DNA from: Hydrogenimonas sp.
GTDB taxonomy: Bacteria; Campylobacterota; Campylobacteria; Campylobacterales; Hydrogenimonadaceae
Direction: 5' to 3'
Length of the DNA: 5,110 bases
Assembly (NCBI RefSeq): GCF_029933015.1
Contig: NZ_JAOZOZ010000116.1
Coordinates: 1-5,110, forward strand
Shown: in pieces, positions 1 through 4,448 of the stretch
Layout of the letters: each line of letters opens with the position of its first letter
How positions within the stretch are numbered: position 1 is the first letter of the stretch
Notes under the pieces: model-generated
What the model was told of the DNA's origin: nothing
Databases searched by the model: none
The model's input: the letters and a program-made list of their open reading frames with translations, nothing else
Translations under genes and position numbers: made by a program

Positions 1-25
1 GGGTTGAATGGATTGGAAGATTGGA

Positions 26-101
26 TGGTGGAGCATAGCGGGCTCGAACCGCTGACCTCCTCGCTGCCAGCGAGGCGCTCTCCCAGCTGAGCTAATGCCC
101 C
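26..101 (-). tRNA. tRNA-Ala (anticodon GGC)
   Basis: A complete 76-nt cloverleaf reads on the minus strand. The acceptor GGGGCAT pairs with ATGCTCC, the D stem is GCTC/GAGC, the anticodon stem is CCTCG/CGAGG and the T stem is AGCGG/CCGCT around TTCGAGC. The anticodon loop CTGGCAG gives anticodon GGC (plus-strand positions 66-68), which decodes GCC/GCU alanine codons. The acceptor contains the G3-U70 wobble pair, the classic identity element for alanyl-tRNA synthetase, followed by discriminator A73 and a genome-encoded CCA (26-28). It lies downstream of, and on the same strand as, the PP-loop gene, with 37 bases between them. It could therefore be read through from that operon. I see no clear promoter of its own in the spacer. 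Confidence 0.97.
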
Positions 102-103
102 AC

Positions 104-136
104 GAAGTTGAGAGACCCGAATTTTAGTTCAACTTC
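104..136 (-). other. Small inverted repeat between the PP-loop gene and tRNA-Ala
   Basis: GAAGTTGA at 104-111 and TCAACTTC at 129-136 form a perfect 8-bp stem around a 17-base loop. The stem ends two bases before the mature 5' end of the tRNA and begins just after the stop codon of the PP-loop gene. No T-run follows it on the minus strand, so it does not look like an intrinsic terminator. It may be a structured leader used when the tRNA is cut from a longer transcript, or it may be chance. It is a weak call made from the repeat alone. Confidence 0.35.
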
Positions 137-138
137 CC

Positions 139-1119
139 TTAAGATTTTATAAAATATTTCTGGCAGGGCTCTTTCGATTCGAACGGCTGTACTTCGAAAA
201 CCTCGTCGCCCACCTGTACTTCGTAGGTCTCTTCGGGTTTCGTTTTGCCGTAGGTCGCCGTGATTTTGGCGGCCAGCTCTCTGTCGGCTCCGGTCGCTGC
301 GGCGCTGATGGCGGCGACGGGGCCCGTGGCGTTTAGCAGCCGGATCTTCCGGTATTTGGGCGTGATCGCCGCGTCGATCATTTCGTTGTCCTCTTTGTGG
401 CGGCCCACGACCAGTTTGGCGCCATCCGGCAGCCGGAAGTGGCGGCCGCATTTGAGCAGCGCGATGTCCTCCACCTCCAGGGTGTCGTATTTGACGAATT
501 CGGCCAGCTTTTTCGAGAAGTTTTCATCGGTCAGCAGGCAGCCGCCACCCGGCTTTTCGAAATCTTTCAGTCCGATCTCCTCGGCCATCTTCAGCTGGAC
601 TTCCCGGTTGCGCCCCGTGATTCCCAGCAACTGCTCGCGGTCGACCCACCCCTCTCTTTCGGGCAGGGTCGGCGGCAGTACTTTGGCGCTAAGAGGGCGC
701 AGCAGGATGTCGGAGGTTTCCGAAAGGCCCGTCACCAGATCCAGGGCGTCGCGCCGCTGGCTCATGGGGCGCTGACCCACCACCTCCCCGCTGATCAGGA
801 AACTCGCTCCCCAGGGTTCCATCAGCTCTCTGGCGATTTTGAACATGTTGCCGTGGCAGTCGATGCAGGGGTTGAAGTTTTTGCCGTAGCCGTATTTGGG
901 ATCGAAAAGGATCTCTTTGAGATACTGGTCGCGGATGTCGATCGTACGCAGCTCCACGCCGATCTGATCGCACATGTTCCGCATGTGGTCGAGTTTGCTC
1001 TTTGTGGAGCCGAAGCCGATGTCGATGTTGAGGGCGATCACTTCGATTCCCTGGCGTTTGATCAGATGGCAGGCCAGCACACTGTCGAGGCCGCCGCTGA
1101 AGAGGGCGATCGCTCTCAT
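139..1119 (-). CDS. PP-loop ATPase (ThiI/MnmA/TtuA-like), probable tRNA thiolation enzyme with NFACT-R-like C-terminus
   Basis: This 326-residue protein begins with a beta-strand and the PP-loop SGGLDS (residues 8-13), the adenylating motif of N-type ATP pyrophosphatases such as ThiI, MnmA and TtuA. Further family-like motifs are NPCIDCH (84-89), GEVVGQRPMSQ (111-121) and GGGC (191-194). C85, C88 and C194 make a CxxC...C pattern like the three-cysteine [4Fe-4S] site of TtuA and of archaeal ThiI. The tail (about 222-326, with GRHFRLPDGAKLVVGRHKED at 225-244) resembles the NFACT-R (DUF814) RNA-binding domain. There is no N-terminal THUMP domain and no rhodanese domain. I infer a cytoplasmic enzyme that activates a tRNA uridine and replaces oxygen with sulfur; the target base is unknown. 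The ATG at 1119 follows GGAG (1127-1130) by seven bases. It lies 36 bases behind dnaG, probably in the same operon. Such genes are often loosely annotated as argininosuccinate synthase-domain or MnmA-like proteins. Confidence 0.8.
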   Translation of the reverse strand: MRAIALFSGGLDSVLACHLIKRQGIEVIALNIDIGFGSTKSKLDHMRNMCDQIGVELRTIDIRDQYLKEILFDPKYGYGKNFNPCIDCHGNMFKIARELMEPWGASFLISGEVVGQRPMSQRRDALDLVTGLSETSDILLRPLSAKVLPPTLPEREGWVDREQLLGITGRNREVQLKMAEEIGLKDFEKPGGGCLLTDENFSKKLAEFVKYDTLEVEDIALLKCGRHFRLPDGAKLVVGRHKEDNEMIDAAITPKYRKIRLLNATGPVAAISAAATGADRELAAKITATYGKTKPEETYEVQVGDEVFEVQPFESKEPCQKYFIKS

Positions 1120-1155
1120 GCGCGATCTCCGTATACAAATGCCGAAGCGGCTCTC

Positions 1156-2844
1156 TCATGAGATTTTTTCATGACTTTCATAGGGGACAAGTTCTCCTCG
1201 TTTCAGACGGTTGATGTAATCCTGATATTTCCGGATGAAAAATATCTTGTTTTCGAAGGGAAGTGTATCATCTTTTTTTATTATGTCAAGGGCTTTTCTG
1301 TAGTAGCGCTGAAGAAAATAGAGCAGCTGTCTCTTCAGCTCCTCTTCACTGTAGGTGACGATGGAGTCGTCGAAATCGATGCGCAGAAGATCCTCGTGTT
1401 CACGCCCCTGAAGCAGCGCTTCGAAAGCGGCCCTGTGTATCGCGAACATCGAACTGTCCATCGTGTCCAGCACCATGTCGGTCAGCGAGGGCGTTTTCAG
1501 AAGGGTCTTGATGATACTCTCCTCCGCCACGTCGCTGAGGGTCAGCACGGAGGGATTTTCCTGCATGGGGGCGGATCGTTCGGGCCCTTCGCGATACTCC
1601 CGGCGTGCGCTTTTGGGCGAGAGCATCGCCGTGTTGACTTTCAGACGCAAAGCGGCGTAGGGCAAATACTTTTCCACTACGAAAGGGGAGAGGGTCGCCA
1701 GGTAGTTCCTGACGGCATGAAAAGCGTCCTCTTTGCCCTTTGGCGTGCCGATGTCGTAGCGTGCGACGGTCTGGTCGATGACGAACTGGGCGTAGGGGAT
1801 CGGCTTGGCGAAGAGTGACTCGATGACGTCCGCCTTGCCCTCTACCACCATATCCGCCGGATCCATGCCGTTTCCAAAAAGCACGACGCCCCCCTCGAAG
1901 TTGTGGGCACTCAGCAGCAGCGCCGCCTTCATCGCGGCGTTGATTCCCGCGTTGTCACCGTCGTAGGCGACGATCACCTCCGGTTCGCCCTTTTTCAGAA
2001 GAGGCAGGTGGTCGTTGGTCAGCGCGGTGCCGAGGGTGGCGACGGCGGTGTTGAAACCGGCCTGGTGGAGCATGATGACATCCATGTAACCCTCCACGAC
2101 GATCAGCCTCTTTTTACGATAGATCTGCTCCTTGGCCAGATGGTAGCCGTAAAGAAGCCGCGATTTGTTGAAGAGTTTCGTCTGGGGGGAGTTGATGTAT
2201 TTGGCGGGATGGTCGCCCAGCGTCCGGCCGCCGAACCCCACCGGCATACCCGAAGGCGAGAAGATCGGAAAGATGACTCTTTCGATCAGCCGGGCGTAGT
2301 ACCTGCCGCGGTCGTGGCCCAAAATCCCCACCTCCTCCGCTTTGGGAAAAGGGATCATCGCCCGCTGCAGAAACTGCAGCGTCTCCTCCGAAGAGGGGGC
2401 GTATCCGAGGGCGAACTTTTCGATGCTGGCCAGGGAGACGCCGCGGTCGCGCAGATAGTTTTTCGCCCTCTCGCTCCGTTCCAGATTGGCCCGGTACCAC
2501 TGTCCCACCGTTTCGAGGATACGGCGCTCCTGTCCGCCTCCGTGTTCCCCTTTGGTGTAGCGGAGGGTGAAGTTGTACTGGCTGGCGAGCTTTTCGATCG
2601 CTTCGGGGTAGCTCAGTTTTTCGAACTCCATGACGAATTTGATGGCGTCGCCTCCCGCCCCGCATCCGAAACACTTGTAGAACTGTCTGGAGGGGCTGAC
2701 GATGAAGCTGGGTGTCTTTTCGTCGTGGAATGGGCACAGACCTTTGAAATTGGAACCGTTTTTCCTGAGTTCGACATAGTTGCCGATGACGTCGACGATG
2801 TCGATGGTCTGTTTGAGCTGTTCGATGGAGTTGTTATCTATCAT
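1156..2844 (-). CDS. dnaG: DNA primase
   Basis: DnaG makes the RNA primers for lagging-strand and restart synthesis at the replication fork, working with DnaB helicase. The 562-residue protein shows the three expected parts. The N-terminal CHC2 zinc-binding domain has ligands C37, H40, C58 and C61 (CPFH...CFGC). The RNA polymerase core includes ERVIFPI (188-194), GFGGR (203-207) and the TOPRIM motifs VVEGYMDV (249-256, acidic E251), AYDGDNAG (293-300, D295 and D297) and GMDPAD (326-331). A C-terminal helical region (about 435-550) corresponds to the DnaB-binding domain. The length fits the family, close to that of Helicobacter primase. The start is secure because MIDNNSIEQLKQTIDIVDVI is a typical DnaG N-terminus. 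No Shine-Dalgarno sequence precedes ATG: the upstream bases are AATAAAACA. A -10-like TATAAT lies only six bases upstream, so the mRNA may be leaderless. It diverges from the TPR-rnhA-rnc operon. Confidence 0.97.
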   Translation of the reverse strand: MIDNNSIEQLKQTIDIVDVIGNYVELRKNGSNFKGLCPFHDEKTPSFIVSPSRQFYKCFGCGAGGDAIKFVMEFEKLSYPEAIEKLASQYNFTLRYTKGEHGGGQERRILETVGQWYRANLERSERAKNYLRDRGVSLASIEKFALGYAPSSEETLQFLQRAMIPFPKAEEVGILGHDRGRYYARLIERVIFPIFSPSGMPVGFGGRTLGDHPAKYINSPQTKLFNKSRLLYGYHLAKEQIYRKKRLIVVEGYMDVIMLHQAGFNTAVATLGTALTNDHLPLLKKGEPEVIVAYDGDNAGINAAMKAALLLSAHNFEGGVVLFGNGMDPADMVVEGKADVIESLFAKPIPYAQFVIDQTVARYDIGTPKGKEDAFHAVRNYLATLSPFVVEKYLPYAALRLKVNTAMLSPKSARREYREGPERSAPMQENPSVLTLSDVAEESIIKTLLKTPSLTDMVLDTMDSSMFAIHRAAFEALLQGREHEDLLRIDFDDSIVTYSEEELKRQLLYFLQRYYRKALDIIKKDDTLPFENKIFFIRKYQDYINRLKRGELVPYESHEKIS

Positions 2845-2860
2845 TGTTTTATTATATAAT
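2831..2860 (+). promoter_or_regulatory. Predicted sigma70-type promoter for the TPR-rnhA-rnc operon
   Basis: TTGTTA (2831-2836) matches TTGACA at four of six bases and sits 18 bases upstream of a perfect TATAAT (2855-2860). Transcription would start near 2867, giving a leader of about 110 bases that opens with the heptamer hairpin. The -35 hexamer lies inside the first codons of the divergent dnaG gene. This is a prediction from the motif and its placement only. Campylobacterota sigma70 promoters often have poorly conserved -35 boxes, so the -10 is the stronger part of the call. Confidence 0.5.
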
Positions 2861-2861
2861 A
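2851..2861 (-). promoter_or_regulatory. Predicted -10 region for dnaG, palindromic with the divergent promoter
   Basis: The sequence ATTATATAAT at 2851-2860 is its own reverse complement, so the minus strand also carries TATAAT (2851-2856). An overlapping alternative, TATTAT, spans 2856-2861. From TATAAT the start of transcription would fall at or beside the dnaG ATG (2844); from TATTAT it would leave a leader of only about five bases. No good -35 is visible at 17-18 bp; the best candidate, CTCACT (2875-2880), lies in the heptamer array and matches TTGACA at three of six bases. Confidence 0.45.
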
Positions 2862-2867
2862 AATAAG

Positions 2868-2951
2868 AGTGAGTAGTGAGTAGTGAGTAGCGAGCCAGAA
2901 GAGAGGTGCATATCCGATCCTCCGCCCGCTACTTACTGCCCACTACCCACT
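2868..2951. repeat. Inverted pair of heptamer tandem arrays forming a 28-bp imperfect hairpin
   Basis: The left array (2868-2895) is four tandem heptamers: AGTGAGT three times, then AGCGAGC. The right array (2924-2951), read on the minus strand, is AGTGGGT, AGTGGGC, AGTAAGT, AGCGGGC. The two arrays are inverted copies in the same register, matching at 23 of 28 positions. All five differences are transitions: 2872/2947, 2879/2940, 2881/2938, 2885/2934 and 2893/2926. In plus-strand RNA two of these become G-U pairs and three are A-C mismatches. In minus-strand RNA three become G-U pairs and two are mismatches. The loop is 28 bases (2896-2923). There is no T-run to suggest a terminator and no reading frame inside. 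It occupies most of the dnaG/TPR intergenic region. It resembles the short heptanucleotide repeats dispersed in some bacterial genomes, but the family is not identifiable from one copy. Confidence 0.85.
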
Positions 2952-2977
2952 GCCAACTTTTGGAAAAGGTTCGGTAG

Positions 2978-4018
2978 GTGGATGCCCTTCTCATAGATTA
3001 CCGCGATCCTCTCTTCGCCATTTTGCTGATTGCGGGGATGGTTTTTATCATCGCATTCGTCAGTTACTGGTGGGGTGTCTACGTCAAATCGAGAAAATCG
3101 CGGCGTCTGCAGCGGTTTCTTCGACGTTTCGAGACCCATGGCGTAAAAAAGAGCCTCGAGACGATGCCCTATACCCCCGCGATGGTTCAGCCGCTGGTTC
3201 TGCTGGCGCGTGCCTACGAAAAGAGCGGCGAGTACACCAACGCGATCGAGATAGGGCTCTATCTGCTGGAGCATTGCGACAACGACGCCATGACCTACGA
3301 ACTGATGGAGCTGGTGGGTACCACCTATATGCATGCCGGATTTCTGGAACGTGCCCATTCGACGTTTCTGCAGATCCTGAAATCCAACCCCCGCAACAAG
3401 AAGGTACTCAACGACCTGATGGTCGTCTACGAGAGACTCCAGAACTTCCAAAAAGCCAAAGAGGTGGTGGAGTCTCTCGAAGCGATGGGTGTCGATGTGA
3501 AAGATCTGAAGCTCTATATCGAGCTCAAACTGATCACCTCCGATCTGCAGATGGACCACAACAGAAAGATCGAAAAGGTGATCGATTTCTATCTGACACA
3601 CAGAAAATATGAGCGCGTCGTTTTCGAGTATCTGCTCAGAAACGAACCCCAGCGGGCGTGGGAGATGGTGCAGGAGGCCAATATCGAAAGACTCGTCGAT
3701 ATCTTCTGGTTTCTGCCCACCTCGTTCATGGATTACGACAAGATCAAGGAGAGTCCCAGACTCCGGGCCATTTACGGTGCGCGGGGAGATATCGAGCCCT
3801 GCGGGCCGACGGGATGGTTTCTCATCGACATGCTGAACCATCTGAAAAAGACGGGATTCGACGAAGCGACGCTGCAGTTTGCCTATCTGTGCAAAAACTG
3901 CAAACAGCAGTTTCCGGTACCTTTCGAGCGGTGCCCGAAGTGTCTGGCACTCGACAGCGTGGTGGTGGAGACGGAAATTACGAAGGCGGGAAATGAAACG
4001 GGTTACAATCTTCTCTGA
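2978..4018 (+). CDS. Membrane-anchored TPR protein with C-terminal zinc ribbon, LapB/YciM-like
   Basis: The 346-residue protein has one hydrophobic segment at about residues 12-31, then a strongly basic stretch (KSRKSRRLQRFLRR, 37-50). This predicts a single N-terminal anchor with the rest in the cytoplasm. TPR-like helical pairs are visible at about 70-100, 104-137 and 141-170, with more helical repeat likely to about 300. The end carries CKNC (305-308) and CPKC (319-322) separated by ten residues, the spacing of the rubredoxin-like metal site of LapB. LapB (389 residues in E. coli) links LpxC turnover by FtsH to lipopolysaccharide synthesis; a similar job here is inferred. The start is GTG at 2978, because an in-frame TAG immediately precedes it (2975-2977); GGAAAAGG (2962-2969) is a modest ribosome site. 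The end overlaps rnhA by 26 bases. Campylobacter orthologues are usually annotated only as conserved or TPR proteins. Confidence 0.88.
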   Translation: MDALLIDYRDPLFAILLIAGMVFIIAFVSYWWGVYVKSRKSRRLQRFLRRFETHGVKKSLETMPYTPAMVQPLVLLARAYEKSGEYTNAIEIGLYLLEHCDNDAMTYELMELVGTTYMHAGFLERAHSTFLQILKSNPRNKKVLNDLMVVYERLQNFQKAKEVVESLEAMGVDVKDLKLYIELKLITSDLQMDHNRKIEKVIDFYLTHRKYERVVFEYLLRNEPQRAWEMVQEANIERLVDIFWFLPTSFMDYDKIKESPRLRAIYGARGDIEPCGPTGWFLIDMLNHLKKTGFDEATLQFAYLCKNCKQQFPVPFERCPKCLALDSVVVETEITKAGNETGYNLL

Positions 4019-4424
4019 CGGATCGAGTCTCGGAAACCCGGGACCGGGTGGATGGGGAACGATACTGCGCTTCGGCAAGCACGAAAAGGAGCTTACCGGA
4101 GGCGAACCGATGACCACCAACAACCGTATGGAGCTGATGGCCGTCATCGAAGGGCTCAAAGCCCTCAAAGAGCCCTGCGAAGTGACGATCTACAGCGATT
4201 CGAGCTATGTCGTCAAAGCGATCAACGAATGGCTTCCGGCATGGATCGCCAGGGATTTCAAAAAAGTCAAAAACCCCGATCTGTGGAAAGAGTATCTGAA
4301 AGTGGCCAAACCCCACAAAATCAAGGCGGTCTGGGTGCGCGGCCACAACGGCCACCCGGAAAACGAGCGGTGCGACGAGCTTGCGAGGAAAACCGCAGAA
4401 CAATTCAAGAAGGAGCAGGAATGA
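3993..4424 (+). CDS. rnhA: Ribonuclease HI
   Basis: RNase HI cuts the RNA strand of RNA-DNA hybrids, removing primers, R-loops and misplaced ribonucleotides in the cytoplasm. The 143-residue product is of normal length. The catalytic DEDD set is complete: D9 (FSDGSS), E47 (NRMELMA), D69 (YSDSSYV) and D128 (NERCDELAR), with the loop histidine H118 (VRGHNGHP). The tryptophan-rich and basic handle region (about 80-97, WLPAWIARDFKKVKNPDLW) is present. The ATG at 3993 puts the first strand and D9 at the usual distance. An in-frame ATG upstream (3879) would add 38 residues unlike the family. The start lies inside the TPR gene, with an imperfect purine-rich site (GAAGGCGGG, 3982-3990) in front, so translation is probably coupled. 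It sits opposite dnaG across a shared promoter region, which pairs primer synthesis with primer removal. Confidence 0.96.
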   Translation: MKRVTIFSDGSSLGNPGPGGWGTILRFGKHEKELTGGEPMTTNNRMELMAVIEGLKALKEPCEVTIYSDSSYVVKAINEWLPAWIARDFKKVKNPDLWKEYLKVAKPHKIKAVWVRGHNGHPENERCDELARKTAEQFKKEQE

Positions 4425-4435
4425 GCAATGGAGCG

Positions 4436-4442
4436 AAAGGAG
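4436..4442 (+). promoter_or_regulatory. Ribosome binding site choosing the rnc start
   Basis: AAAGGAG ends six bases before the ATG at 4449, the best Shine-Dalgarno match and spacing near the gene start. An alternative in-frame ATG at 4428 has only AGGA (4417-4420) at seven bases, or AAGGAG (4410-4415) at twelve. It would add just seven charged residues (MERKEKP) that RNase III does not need. Confidence 0.65.
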
Positions 4443-4448
4443 AAGCCG

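Noticed and set aside
11..25. Two copies of GATTGGA one base apart just past the tRNA 3' end
   Set aside because: They are too short and isolated to call an attachment site or repeat element, and no integrase or mobile gene is in the window.
139..1119. Assignment of the PP-loop gene as mnmA, queC or argG
   Set aside because: The tail and the cysteine pattern do not fit a canonical MnmA, the C-terminal four-cysteine zinc site of QueC is missing, and argininosuccinate synthase motifs are absent beyond the shared PP-loop.
397..1161. A 254-codon open frame on the plus strand opposite the PP-loop gene
   Set aside because: The minus-strand frame carries SGGLDS and the cysteine motifs, while this one has no motif and no convincing start context.
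1903..2859. A 318-codon open frame on the plus strand inside dnaG
   Set aside because: dnaG on the other strand has all zinc and TOPRIM motifs in this span. The plus-strand product is a compositional shadow.
2868..2951. The heptamer arrays as a CRISPR array or an intrinsic terminator
   Set aside because: The units are seven bases with no spacers, so it is not CRISPR. There is no T-run on either side, and the hairpin lies between two divergent starts, where no terminator is needed.
3879..3992. An in-frame upstream ATG that would lengthen RNase HI by 38 residues
   Set aside because: The added residues are a frame-shadow of the TPR zinc ribbon. The ATG at 3993 gives the standard RNase HI N-terminus.
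2933..4168. A 411-codon open frame on the minus strand opposite the TPR gene and rnhA
   Set aside because: The plus-strand genes have clear family motifs over the same span, and the antisense product has no recognisable domain. Long antisense frames are expected from the GC-rich codon use here.
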